From Bradyrhizobium sp. AS23.2 (GTDB taxonomy: Bacteria > Pseudomonadota > Alphaproteobacteria > Rhizobiales > Xanthobacteraceae): a DNA stretch of 42,420 bases. Both the position numbers and the translations under genes were made by a program. The DNA lies in NCBI RefSeq assembly GCF_001908185.1, contig NZ_LGHM01000045.1, positions 1-42,420 on the forward strand. The letters run 5' to 3'. Position 1 is the first letter of the stretch. Each line of letters opens with the position of its first letter. The notes below the pieces were generated by a model, which saw only the letters and a list, made by a program, of their open reading frames with translations, had not been told where the DNA came from and made no database searches. Below, piece by piece: positions 1-8,296 of the stretch.

Positions 1-2
1 TG

Positions 3-131
3 CAGCAATATCTGGCGGGCTTCGGCCAGTGGGTGACGGTGATCCAGGGCTCGATCTTCGTGATCTGCGTGCTCACCTTCCGCCGCGGCGTTATCGGTGA
101 AATCGCGCATTACTTCCGGCGATCGCTCTAG
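3..131 (+). CDS. LivM-type branched-chain ABC transporter permease, C-terminal end only
   Basis: The open frame runs in from outside the window and gives 42 residues ending at a TAG. It contains one hydrophobic stretch (VTVIQGSIFVICVLTF) followed by RRGVIGE. This is the typical last membrane helix and basic tail of LivM-family inner-membrane permeases, in which the final helix is followed by RRGI/RRGV-type residues. Only the C-terminus is present, so the substrate cannot be judged. It lies directly left of an IS256 remnant, so it probably marks the edge of an older transporter operon interrupted by the polysaccharide island. Confidence 0.55.
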   Translation, partial: QQYLAGFGQWVTVIQGSIFVICVLTFRRGVIGEIAHYFRRSL

Positions 132-355
132 AAGGCAAACGAGTACGAGCGCTCTGCTCGTCCGCGCCGCGCAAGACTCGACTAAACGGCGCGAGTACAT
201 CGGCGACGAAATGAAGTCGCGTCCCAGGGTGTGGTGTAGCTCGGTAGAGCAAAGCCGCCCGGACGCGGGCCTCAAATAGCGCCGTAGCGAGCGGGCGGGT
301 CACCGGCAGTTCTTCGGTAGGATCGGGTTGCGCCAACGCAACAGAGGAACCACCG

Positions 356-660
356 ATGACCGACGATATGATGAATCTACGCACGCTCGTGGAGAAGACC
401 CCCTGATGCCGATCTGTTGCGCGAGATGATCGGCTTTGCCGCGCAGCGCCTGATGGAGCCGGAAGTCGAAGGCCAGACCGGGCGGCCTATGGCGAGAAGA
501 CCCCGTGCGTCTGGCCAGCGCAGCGGCTACCGCGACCGGATCCTGGGAGACCCGCGCTGGCGCGGTCGAACTGCGCATCCCCAAGCTGCGCAAGGGCTCG
601 TATTTCCCCGGCTTTCTGGACCCGCGCCGCATGGCCGATAAGGCGCTCACCGCGGTGGTG
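356..660 (+). pseudogene. IS256-family (mutator type) transposase, N-terminal remnant
   Basis: The first codons read MTDDMMNLRTLVEKTP and then hit a stop. Restoring the frame gives [17 protein letters not shown], later GYRDR, then [19 protein letters not shown] and [19 protein letters not shown], the well-known N-terminal order of IS256-family transposases. The pieces lie in different frames: an extra T at the premature stop and several missing or changed bases between about 475 and 550 break the gene. After ALTAVV the expected QEAY...GVST segment and the whole DDE catalytic domain are missing. Bases 661-813 show nothing recognisable. It is a dead fragment marking the left border of the polysaccharide genes. 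Confidence 0.8.
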
Positions 661-813
661 CGCTACGCGGGAGGTGACGGCGGCCTCGCCGCCCAAGCGA
701 CCCTGGAGCGCCTGCCTGCGCCAAGTGAACAGCAGGCTTTGCGCCAACCCATACCGGCGGGCAACGCCGCAGACAGTCTCGCCAGATTTCGAGGTCGCTT
801 CGACTAATCGAGC

Positions 814-2148
814 TTAGGCATTTACCGTAGCCTCAGGGCGTATAAATGACGGGCTGCCGAAAAAGAGGGTATCTTGCTCCCGGCGCAGTGCATCGCACAA
901 TCGGGCGACCGGAATCTCGACGTCATGGTATCCGAGCACGTGGTCTCGCGTGACGTTCCGCCGAAGACGGCAGCCTTCGGCGAGGCCGATCGGAAGAAGG
1001 CGCTCGGCGTGACCGACTTGCGCGTTCTCGCACAAGCCGTAGGTCATGTACTGGCCAAGCCCGTCCAGGACCTCTCCGGCCTTGAGATCTTTCTTCGCGG
1101 CCGCAACCACGTCGACCTGCGGTGCACCGAGAGGAGCGATTGCTGCATCTCCGAAGATCGCCGCGCGAGCGATCGTGAACGGGACTTCAAAGTGACAAAG
1201 ATGATAGGGCCAGTAGAAGCAGTAGAGTGGACCCGCTCCCATCTTGTAGAGCGATAGGTAGTTCTTCTCGATCGTATCGTCTGTTGTCCCAAGTACGAAT
1301 ATGCCTGGATTTGGCATAGCCCCCACACAGTAATCTACGATACCGGCCCCCTCGAGAAGCTCGTCGATCGGGTACCAGTTGACCGCTTCCTGGATCGGGG
1401 TGCCGGCCTCGACGACGGGACCGTGCATCCCGCGCCTGGCGACCCGCATGCCCGTTGCATTGGCAACGATCGCGTTCTCGAAAGATATCTTGGTGCCGTC
1501 TGCGAAAGACGTGACCATCGGGGCCTTCATCCCCCATTTTCTGGCGAACCCCTCCTGGGTTGTGGGATTGCGGTAGGGGTCGTGCAGACCTTTGATGTTC
1601 CCGCACAGAACGGGCCTGATACCCAATCCCTTCACCCACCGGTACAGGTTCATGATAACGCCCGGTTGGTCACCTTCCGTGTTCGTGATGACGACCCCGG
1701 CGCGGTCGGCATAAGTCTTCAGGATCGGGCCGAGGGTGCCATCAAGTTCGGCGTTCATCATGACGACGTGCTTGGCTCGGGCGATCGCCCGCATGACCAC
1801 ATCGGCCGCGAATTCGATCGTACCGGTGACCTCCAGAATCACATCGATCCCACTGGCGTTGCAAAGAAGCATTGGATCGTCGGTGATCGCGCGCTGGCCC
1901 CGGGCGATGCAGTCGTCGAGTTCGTCCACGCCGCGCACATGTGTGACATTGGTCTCGCCGGATTCGGCGTAGGCCTTACGGGCTCCTTCAAGATGACGGT
2001 TGGAAATCGCCGCGAGTTCCATGCCCTTGGTATAGTGCAGCATCTGACGCGCGATGCCTTTGGCCATGAACCCGGCGCCCACCATTCCCACCCTGATCGG
2101 GGTGCCGGCCCGTTTCAGTCGCTCGAGCTCGCGGTCGACGATGAACAT
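814..2148 (-). CDS. NAD(P)-dependent oxidoreductase, homoserine-dehydrogenase-like with C-terminal SAF domain
   Basis: A 444-residue cytoplasmic protein. A Rossmann domain begins near residue 20 (VGMVGAGFMAKGIA, a GxGxxA dinucleotide motif), followed by a homoserine-dehydrogenase-like segment (EVTGTIEFAADVV, NAELDGTLG, TNTEGDQPG). A C-terminal SAF-like region includes LKAGEVLDGLGQY. Such proteins occur in sugar-modification and sugar-acid pathways and act as NAD(P)-dependent oxidoreductases or oxidoisomerases; true homoserine dehydrogenase is unlikely here because the neighbours are heptose genes. It is the last gene of the minus-strand heptose operon, 6 bp after the RmlC-type epimerase. The inferred role is oxidation or reduction of a nucleotide-heptose or derived sugar; the substrate is unknown. 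Confidence 0.7.
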   Translation of the reverse strand: MFIVDRELERLKRAGTPIRVGMVGAGFMAKGIARQMLHYTKGMELAAISNRHLEGARKAYAESGETNVTHVRGVDELDDCIARGQRAITDDPMLLCNASGIDVILEVTGTIEFAADVVMRAIARAKHVVMMNAELDGTLGPILKTYADRAGVVITNTEGDQPGVIMNLYRWVKGLGIRPVLCGNIKGLHDPYRNPTTQEGFARKWGMKAPMVTSFADGTKISFENAIVANATGMRVARRGMHGPVVEAGTPIQEAVNWYPIDELLEGAGIVDYCVGAMPNPGIFVLGTTDDTIEKNYLSLYKMGAGPLYCFYWPYHLCHFEVPFTIARAAIFGDAAIAPLGAPQVDVVAAAKKDLKAGEVLDGLGQYMTYGLCENAQVGHAERLLPIGLAEGCRLRRNVTRDHVLGYHDVEIPVARLCDALRREQDTLFFGSPSFIRPEATVNA

Positions 2149-2154
2149 GGCTGT

Positions 2155-2718
2155 CTACTCCTGCTCGGCAGTCGCGACGAACCTGCGCTCGCTCACAAAA
2201 TCAGGCCAGCTGCAGTCCTTTTCGGAGATGATGGCGGGCTCGGCGGGCCACTCGATGCGAAACGCCGGATCGTTCCAGCGCACGCCCCGCTCAGCGGCCG
2301 GCGTGTAGAACTCGGATACGAGATACGTGACCTCCGTCTCGTCCGCGAGGGTCAAAAAGGCGTTCGCGCAGCCTTTCGGGACGAGGAGCATGCGGTAGTT
2401 TTCCGCACTAAGCTCGACCGCTATGTGACGCATGAAGGATGGCGAGCCCGGTCTCAGATCGAGCAGCACGTCGTGCACAGCGCCGCGAACGCAGCGCAGA
2501 AGCTTGTCCTCCTGATACGGGGCGATCTGGTAGTGGAAGCCGCGCATCGTATACTTGCGGCGGTTGGAGGAGATATTCATCTGGACCATCCGATTGGGAA
2601 GGCCGCGATCGTCGAACTCCTGGCTGCACCAGCCGCGGGCAAAGAAGCCGCGGCTGTCCGCTCGCTTGTCAAGTTCTACCGTATAGGCACCCTCGATTTC
2701 GGCGGCCTTAAAAATCAT
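2155..2718 (-). CDS. RmlC-fold dTDP-4-dehydrorhamnose 3,5-epimerase-like protein
   Basis: A cupin epimerase of 187 residues from ATG 2718, preceded by a strong GGAGG. An upstream in-frame GTG at 2742 overlaps the hddA stop but has no comparable ribosome site. The conserved RGFHYQ (His62, catalytic base in the family) and the NDP aspartate (Asp150) are present. The usual FAHGF loop reads GCANAF, with Asn119 in place of His. Relatives with this loop occur in clusters for modified heptoses and other deoxy-sugars, so the substrate is more likely a 4-keto nucleotide-heptose than dTDP-4-keto-rhamnose; no rmlA, rmlB or rmlD is present. It presumably epimerises C3 and/or C5 of an activated heptose. 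Confidence 0.8.
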   Translation of the reverse strand: MIFKAAEIEGAYTVELDKRADSRGFFARGWCSQEFDDRGLPNRMVQMNISSNRRKYTMRGFHYQIAPYQEDKLLRCVRGAVHDVLLDLRPGSPSFMRHIAVELSAENYRMLLVPKGCANAFLTLADETEVTYLVSEFYTPAAERGVRWNDPAFRIEWPAEPAIISEKDCSWPDFVSERRFVATAEQE

Positions 2719-2738
2719 CGTATCCTCCGAGACCAGCC

Positions 2739-3821
2739 TCACCCGGCCGGGTAAAGCACCCGCGAGCCGTGTACCTCGTACTCAAGCGCCACCAAGGGGA
2801 GGTCCGAGAGCGCCTGACGCACCCGCTCACGTTTCTCCGGCTTCACGATGAACATGAGGAAGCCGCCACCGCCAGCACCGCAGAGTTTGCCACCTTCGGC
2901 ACCTGCCTCGAGGGCTCGCGCGTAGTGGCGGTCGATCTCCGAAGTGGTAATCTTGGAAGCAAGACTCCGCTTCAGCATCCAGCCGCGGTGAAGAGCCTCG
3001 CCCACCTGCTCGAGCTCGATGTGCTGACCGGAGCAGAGGGCACGAAACTCATACGCGTCATTGCGCATATGCCGTAGAACGTCCAGGTTTCGCGACGTGT
3101 TGCTCCTCTGCTCGGTGAGCACCATGGCGGCCGGGCGCTGATGACCGGTCCAGAACATCATGATGTTGCTGAACAGGTGGGCAACAGAACCGTTCCGGAC
3201 CGGCTGCGGCTCGACCATGACGCGGCCGTCGCGCCCGAACCGAAGCAGATTCAGGCCGCCGAAGGCGGCAGCGTATTGGTCCTGCTTGCCGATCGGCTCT
3301 TTAAGCACCTCCATCTCAATATAGCAGGCCTCCTCAGCTAGTTGACCCGCGGTGACGCGCTCGCCACGGAAGGCGTGGAGCGCGTGGAGCAACCCCACTG
3401 CGAAGGAACTCGATCCCCCCATCCCGGTCGACGCCGGCATGTCGGCAACGGTACTGATGAAAATCGGAGGCTCGATGTCGAGAAATTTGAGGCACTCACG
3501 GGCAATATTGTTGTCAATCTCTCCAATCGTGTTGACCTGCTCCGTTCGCGAGTAGTTGAGCCGGATCGGCTCGTTGAACAGGTCGCTGTGGCGCTTCACA
3601 GTAACGTAGACGTATTTGTCAACGGCCGCGCTCAGGACGGCGCCTTCTTCAACCGCGTAAAACTCTGGCAGATCCGTGCCGCCTCCTGCAAAGGAGATGC
3701 GCAGCGGAGTCCGCGTCATGACGATGTTGGTCGAATGCCAGTTGGCGTAAGCGGGTCCGTGCCGCTTCTCATCGAGGATTACGGATGCAGGCTCGAGTTC
3801 ACGCGTCGATAGATTTTTCAT
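2739..3821 (-). CDS. hddA: D-glycero-D-manno-heptose 7-phosphate kinase (GHMP family)
   Basis: A 360-residue GHMP kinase that phosphorylates C1 of D-glycero-D-manno-heptose 7-phosphate, step 2 of the GDP-heptose pathway. The N-terminal motif TRTPLRISFAGGGTDLPEFY (residues 36-55), the ATP loop PASTGMGGSSS (129-139) and the C-terminal GGKLCGAGGGGFLMF are all visible. ATG 3821 is chosen because GAGAAGGGCGAG lies upstream; GTG 3851 reaches further into the preceding gene, and ATG 3719 lacks a ribosome site though it would match shorter relatives. The roughly 34-residue N-terminal extension is therefore uncertain. Its 5' end overlaps the epimerase gene by 23 bp, as expected in a compact operon. 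Confidence 0.87.
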   Translation of the reverse strand: MKNLSTRELEPASVILDEKRHGPAYANWHSTNIVMTRTPLRISFAGGGTDLPEFYAVEEGAVLSAAVDKYVYVTVKRHSDLFNEPIRLNYSRTEQVNTIGEIDNNIARECLKFLDIEPPIFISTVADMPASTGMGGSSSFAVGLLHALHAFRGERVTAGQLAEEACYIEMEVLKEPIGKQDQYAAAFGGLNLLRFGRDGRVMVEPQPVRNGSVAHLFSNIMMFWTGHQRPAAMVLTEQRSNTSRNLDVLRHMRNDAYEFRALCSGQHIELEQVGEALHRGWMLKRSLASKITTSEIDRHYARALEAGAEGGKLCGAGGGGFLMFIVKPEKRERVRQALSDLPLVALEYEVHGSRVLYPAG

Positions 3822-4917
3822 GGCGCTCGCCCTTCTCGCCTGTTGAGACACAGGCTCGACCCCGGCTCAGGTTGGCTCTGACCTCAGTCCACCTGAGCGA
3901 CTCGTCGATCGATCCGCTGTCGAGCAGATGCCGCATCCAGCTCAGACGCGTAAAACGCTTGTCCGTGAATACGCCATGCTTCAGACTGATTCTTTGGAAC
4001 GCGGTATAAAGCTCCTTCGCTCCGTCCTTCGCCGTCCATCGGAAGCTGAATCCCGGGAAGGTTCGCTTGAACTTGGAAAAATCCGCTTTGTAGGTGCGCT
4101 GATCCGCGCCCGGCTGCGGTACGCTCGCGAGTTCGCAGCCGGGAACAGTCTCCGCCGCGATCTGCCCGAGATCACGGATCTGGTGATTGAGTTCGTTTGC
4201 ACCGACGTTGAAGGCCTCGTTGTGGACAGTCTCTAGTGGCGCCTCGAGCACCGCCTGAAACGCGCGCGCAACGTCTCGGACATGGACGACTGGCCGCCAG
4301 GGTGTGCCGTCGCTTTGGATCACAATGCGGCCAGTCGTAAAGGCGTTGCCCATGAAATCGTTGAGGACTGTGTCGAACCGCATCCGCGGCGAGAGGCCGT
4401 AGACAGTCCCGTTGCGGCAAAACGTCGGAGAGAAACGATCGTCGGCGAGCGCGCGCAGCGCCATCTCCGCCTCGACTTTGGAGCGGGCGTATTCGGTGCG
4501 CGGCGCGAGCGGCGCATTCTCGTCAACAACCGCCGCTTCCGACGTCCCGTACATGATGCAAGAGGATGAAAAAATGAAGCGCGGGATGCCCGCCAGCTTC
4601 GCGAGTTTTGCAAGCCGGATCGTCCCCTGCGAGTTGATCTCCCGCGTCCAGGCTTCGTTCAAGTTGCCGATCGGATCGTTGCTGAGTGCCGCTAGATGAA
4701 TCACCGCGTCGAAACCGGCGAGTTCCTTGGCGGTAACCTCTCGCAGGTCCTCGCGGATTGTCGGGATGTCAGCGAGGTCGGGGACGAGTGTGCAGGCAGA
4801 GAAATATCCGGTGTCGAGACCAACCACGTCGAAGCCTTGGTCCTGGAGCCAAGGCGCCATAACCGATCCGATATAGCCGTTGTTGCCGGTGATCAGGATC
4901 CGCTTGTTGTCAGGCAT
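3799..4917 (-). CDS. NAD-dependent epimerase/dehydratase (extended SDR)
   Basis: A 372-residue extended SDR. The N-terminal GNNGYIG (residues 11-17) binds NAD, with LAALSNDP further on and the catalytic pair TEYARSK (Tyr143, Lys147). The serine motif reads SSSCIMYG instead of the more usual SSxSVYG. ATG 4917 is chosen because it overlaps the stop of the preceding gene (ATGCCTGA, 8 bp); an in-frame ATG at 4974 would extend deep into that gene. In related heptose clusters such enzymes dehydrate, oxidise or epimerise the nucleotide-activated heptose, and a role in making a 4-keto-heptose intermediate for the RmlC-fold epimerase is a reasonable inference. The exact reaction is unknown. Confidence 0.8.
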   Translation of the reverse strand: MPDNKRILITGNNGYIGSVMAPWLQDQGFDVVGLDTGYFSACTLVPDLADIPTIREDLREVTAKELAGFDAVIHLAALSNDPIGNLNEAWTREINSQGTIRLAKLAKLAGIPRFIFSSSCIMYGTSEAAVVDENAPLAPRTEYARSKVEAEMALRALADDRFSPTFCRNGTVYGLSPRMRFDTVLNDFMGNAFTTGRIVIQSDGTPWRPVVHVRDVARAFQAVLEAPLETVHNEAFNVGANELNHQIRDLGQIAAETVPGCELASVPQPGADQRTYKADFSKFKRTFPGFSFRWTAKDGAKELYTAFQRISLKHGVFTDKRFTRLSWMRHLLDSGSIDESLRWTEVRANLSRGRACVSTGEKGERHEKSIDA

Positions 4918-6166
4918 ATGCGGGGGCTTTCCCTTCAAGCAGTTGTCGGGTGAGGTCGAGGAGCGAGCATGCATCGGTCACGCGACGAAAGGGGCAGCCA
5001 GCCGCCGCCGCAGCCGCGGCGTCGCGCTCGTCGTCGCCAACAAATAGCGTGCGCGTGAGGTCAAGGTGGAAGTCCCGCTGGGCCTGGTAAAGGAGGCCGG
5101 GTTTCGGCTTGCGACACTCGCAGCCGTCTCCCCAATCGTGCGGACAATAATAAATTGCGTCGATCCAGCCTCCCGCCTGCGCGATCTCCCGCTTCATGCG
5201 GTCATGTACAGCTTCGAGGTCGGCCTCGTTCATGACGCCACGACCAATGCCAGGTTGGTTCGAGGCGATAATTGTGCGGTAGCCCCGGTCGTGCAGGAGC
5301 CGCAGTGCCTCGAGAGAGCCCGGGCACCATACCCACTCATTCCAGTTCCGTACGTATTGCGCCGGCGGGGGCTTGCGGTTGAGCACGCCGTCGCGATCAA
5401 GGATCACGGTCGGCTTGCGCCGCATGAAGGCTTCCGTTGCCGGCAGCCGATCCAGCGAGCCGATGCTGTAATAGCGGTGATCGCTCGAATAAGCCGTGAG
5501 CCGCCCTTGTTGAGCCAGCGGCGTATAGATCGCCTCCTCGAACAGCGTGTCCTGCTCAGGTAGCAGCGCGAGGGCGAGGTCTGTAATGATCGCGTAGCTG
5601 ATTTCGACCTGCTGCAGTCCGGGGGTCGTGCGCAAACGATCGAATACACTCACGTGGCCGTCGCGGTCGAGGAGGACGCTGCCTCGGGAGTAACCGTCCT
5701 TGTTGCTGTAGACGGTGATTAAACCGGGCTTCCCGGCCTCGCGGAACCGCGCCCATAGCCGGTCCAGCTGCATCGGCCAGTAGTTGTCGCAGTACAACAG
5801 CAGGAAGCAAGGATCGATCATGTGCCGAGCAGTCGCCACTCGGCTGCTGGTCAGTTGGTCGGGAGCCGTTACCGAGTACTCGATGTGCACACCCCAGTCA
5901 CGACCATCGCCGAAATGGTTCTGTACGACCTCGGCCAAATACCCCAGGAGTATCAGGACTCGTTCAATACCCTGGTCGCGCAGTTGCTCGATCTGGTACT
6001 CAAGAAAAGGGCGCCCCAGAACTGGCACCATCGGCTTGGGCCGATCATTTGTGATCGGCTGCATTCGGGTGCCACGTCCACCCGCGAGGATGACCGCTTG
6101 TGTCGGCCGATCATAGATTCGGCCTTCGATACGCGCGCGGAGGGAGCTGTCGTCGAGGGCAGCCAT
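4910..6166 (-). CDS. Bifunctional heptose-1-phosphate nucleotidyltransferase / D,D-heptose 1,7-bisphosphate phosphatase
   Basis: A 418-residue fusion. Residues 23-240 form an NTP_transferase domain with LAGGRGTRMQP (27-37) and RPKPMVPV, as in HddC/RfbF-type sugar nucleotidyltransferases. Residues 252-418 are a HAD phosphatase of the GmhB type, with DRDGVLN (catalytic Asp257 and Asp259), SNQPGIGRG, the GmhB zinc loop (CPH...CEC followed by RKPKPG) and VGDDERD. Family knowledge makes these steps 4 and 3 of D-glycero-D-manno-heptose activation, joined in one chain. The start ATG 6166 shares one base with the gmhA stop (TAATG), indicating translational coupling; an upstream in-frame extension inside gmhA was rejected. 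The nucleotide (GDP is usual for this route) is inferred. Confidence 0.88.
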   Translation of the reverse strand: MAALDDSSLRARIEGRIYDRPTQAVILAGGRGTRMQPITNDRPKPMVPVLGRPFLEYQIEQLRDQGIERVLILLGYLAEVVQNHFGDGRDWGVHIEYSVTAPDQLTSSRVATARHMIDPCFLLLYCDNYWPMQLDRLWARFREAGKPGLITVYSNKDGYSRGSVLLDRDGHVSVFDRLRTTPGLQQVEISYAIITDLALALLPEQDTLFEEAIYTPLAQQGRLTAYSSDHRYYSIGSLDRLPATEAFMRRKPTVILDRDGVLNRKPPPAQYVRNWNEWVWCPGSLEALRLLHDRGYRTIIASNQPGIGRGVMNEADLEAVHDRMKREIAQAGGWIDAIYYCPHDWGDGCECRKPKPGLLYQAQRDFHLDLTRTLFVGDDERDAAAAAAAGCPFRRVTDACSLLDLTRQLLEGKAPAYA

Positions 6167-6801
6167 TAGTTTGGACCCGGTCTGTCGGCAACGAGGCACC
6201 TCGTGGCCGCGTGACAGATCGCCGAATGGACGTCCTCGACGAGCTCGTACCTGCCCTTCTCGGTCTTGACGCACAATGGCTCATCAACCAGCCCCTTCAG
6301 CACGCCGCCATCGAATCCGAGCAGGGCCACGGTGGTGAGCTTCCGGCTCCGCGCCAGTTCGACCGCGCGCACCAGGTTCGGGGAGTTGCCGCTCGCAGAG
6401 ATGCAGGTCAACACATCTCCCGGGCTCGCGAAATTCTCGAGCTGACCCGAGAACGCCCTCTCGTAACCTTCGTCGTTTGACAGAGCGGAGAACCAGGACA
6501 TGTTGTCGGACAAGCACATGACTTTTAACGGTCGGCAGCCCGAGCGTTTGGTCGCCTTGCCGAGGTCATTCACCCAGTGAGAGGCGGTCGAAGAGCTGCC
6601 GCCATTGCCGGCGATATAAATGAAGGACCCTCGATCACGGGCCCCACGGAAAATATCGACTAGTCTCTGGACCGCGTACACTTGAACTTCCGCCAGCACG
6701 CGGCGCACATCCTCGAAATGCATCGAGATGACGTCTGACGCCTCCGGTGATGTCGAAATCATCGGTGGCACATATGGTGATTCAGACCGGATTGCGCGCA
6801 T
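6166..6801 (-). CDS. gmhA: Phosphoheptose (sedoheptulose 7-phosphate) isomerase
   Basis: A 211-residue SIS-domain protein. GNGGSSSTASHWVNDLGK (residues 65-82) is the phosphosugar-binding loop, SASGNSPN is the second phosphate loop, and VEDVHSAICH near the C-terminus carries the conserved catalytic-type histidine. It converts sedoheptulose 7-phosphate to D-glycero-D-manno-heptose 7-phosphate, the first step of the pathway completed by the downstream genes. It is the first gene of the minus-strand operon. The ATG is preceded by GGAG about 10 nt upstream. An internal ATG at 6762 has no ribosome site. Confidence 0.88.
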   Translation of the reverse strand: MRAIRSESPYVPPMISTSPEASDVISMHFEDVRRVLAEVQVYAVQRLVDIFRGARDRGSFIYIAGNGGSSSTASHWVNDLGKATKRSGCRPLKVMCLSDNMSWFSALSNDEGYERAFSGQLENFASPGDVLTCISASGNSPNLVRAVELARSRKLTTVALLGFDGGVLKGLVDEPLCVKTEKGRYELVEDVHSAICHAATRCLVADRPGPN

Positions 6802-7076
6802 ACGCCCGGTTCTCCAAGGTGAATAATGGTGAAATAATGGATCAACCTATGGACGTATTAGACACCCGATCCTACCGCGTGACATTCACTCTTTGGGGGT
6901 AGGCCGGAATGGCCACCACATGGTCATCGGAGCGTCATCAAAGACACCGAGACAGCTCACTGAGCTGTGCGATCGAGCGCGCGCCTATGTCGACAAGGGC
7001 ACCGCGGCCACGACGCGCAAAATCCCCGCCACACCTTCATCTCGAGCCAGAAGCACGGTTATCTCACGCGGCTGAG

Positions 7077-8258
7077 CTATGCCGGCAATGGCGACATGGC
7101 GGCGGCTGCGACTTCGCTCAGCCGGGACTTGCGATCGTGGAGCTGCGGAAGCGGCTCCATTCCGATTGCGGACAAGATGTGCTCCCAGCGGTAGACCCAA
7201 TCGTGCCGCTGTAGGCAACGCACGGCGTTGGTCCGGCGCACGCGCTCCATCCGCTCCGGCTGCGCATCCAATTCGTCGATCACAGCGGCGATATCGCTCG
7301 ACTCTGGAGAGACCTCAATCACCGCATCTGGCCAATCAAAGCACTCTCGGAACTCGGCGCATTGCGGCGCTGTTCCAAGGATGACGGCGCCCCCGGCGGC
7401 ACCCTCGAACAGGCGTGACGGCAGGACCTGCTCGCCTACGATCTTGTGCGAATTTGGACCCACTACCGCCGCGGGACTGAAGCCCATGAAGTAACGGGTG
7501 CGCTTGATAATATTGGCGAGAAGCAGTCGATGCTCCCGCCAATCCTTGACCAGGGAATCGCTGCTGGAGAGCGAGTCATATAGATAGAAGAATTTTCGTC
7601 GTTCAGCCAGCGTCACCAATTGCCGATGTGGTCCCATCGCGCGATTACCCATCGAATATACATCGACGACCCGCTCGGGCGGTGACGGACCCGGTGTGGC
7701 AATCAGGCAATCGACGCCAGTCGCCAGAAAGGAACAGGGAGCGGCCGTGTATGGGGAAAGGCGCGCAACGCTTGCGCTGTGAAGCAGAAACACGTGGTCG
7801 AACTGGTCCAATAGTCTCAGGTAATGGCGATCCTCTTCGAGTGTGCTGGACCAGAGCTCGAACAGATATGCCACGGCGATCTTGCACCGACCGCGCCAAT
7901 TTCGGATGCGAGAGAGCTCAACGAAACTTTGCGGACTCCAGGCCACAAAGAAGAAGACGTCGTAGTTCTGATCGAGCTCGACCTGCTTGATCGTCGGCGC
8001 GTTCTTCAGGCCAAGCCCCTTACGGACACCATTGACCAGCCTGTTGAAGTCGCGCTGGACGTTCTGACTGTCGTGAGGTGGCAGAATGCCACCGAGATGC
8101 CTCGTCAGGTAGTTGTCGATGCCAGGCGCGACGAGGTCTGCATCATCACACTCGGTGACGATACGGCAGAATTCGTAGGACAACGCGAAGTGAGCTCGAT
8201 CTTTCGCGTTAAAGTCGGAAGCAACGAGGATTCGTTTCTTCAAGGAAAGGCCCTCCAT
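7077..8258 (-). CDS. Putative glycosyltransferase, CgeB/GT1-like
   Basis: A protein of about 390 residues. The N-terminal half (KKRILVASDFN, YDVFFFVAWSPQSFVEL, KIAVAYLFELW) reads as the first Rossmann half of a GT-B enzyme. The C-terminal half has SRLFEGAAGGAVILG, a spaced acidic segment (EVSPESSDI) and ends in RRTNAVRCLQRHDWVYRWEHIL, typical of the Glyco_trans_1_2/CgeB C-terminal domain. A cytoplasmic or membrane-associated transferase adding a sugar, perhaps the heptose, to a surface glycan is likely. The ATG at 8258 lacks a ribosome site, while GGAGGG lies inside its first codons 7 nt before a TTG at 8243; translation may begin there. Acceptor and donor are unknown. Confidence 0.6.
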   Translation of the reverse strand: MEGLSLKKRILVASDFNAKDRAHFALSYEFCRIVTECDDADLVAPGIDNYLTRHLGGILPPHDSQNVQRDFNRLVNGVRKGLGLKNAPTIKQVELDQNYDVFFFVAWSPQSFVELSRIRNWRGRCKIAVAYLFELWSSTLEEDRHYLRLLDQFDHVFLLHSASVARLSPYTAAPCSFLATGVDCLIATPGPSPPERVVDVYSMGNRAMGPHRQLVTLAERRKFFYLYDSLSSSDSLVKDWREHRLLLANIIKRTRYFMGFSPAAVVGPNSHKIVGEQVLPSRLFEGAAGGAVILGTAPQCAEFRECFDWPDAVIEVSPESSDIAAVIDELDAQPERMERVRRTNAVRCLQRHDWVYRWEHILSAIGMEPLPQLHDRKSRLSEVAAAAMSPLPA

Positions 8259-8296
8259 GTTATCTTTTTGGCCGCCTCCAGCCTCTGGATTGCGAT

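Noticed and set aside
225..275. tRNA-like D-arm (TAGCTCGGTAGAGC)
   Set aside because: The D-loop would have only a few bases, and no matching anticodon arm, T-arm or acceptor stem is found around it.
1423..2754. Long plus-strand open frame over the SAF oxidoreductase and RmlC-type genes
   Set aside because: It is antisense to two well-supported genes, has no family similarity, and is explained by the high GC content.
6950..7075. Possible integrase fragment (DRARAYVDKGTAATTRK) on the plus strand
   Set aside because: The first residues resemble the core-binding start of tyrosine recombinases, but the following sequence does not continue in any frame and no catalytic domain is present.
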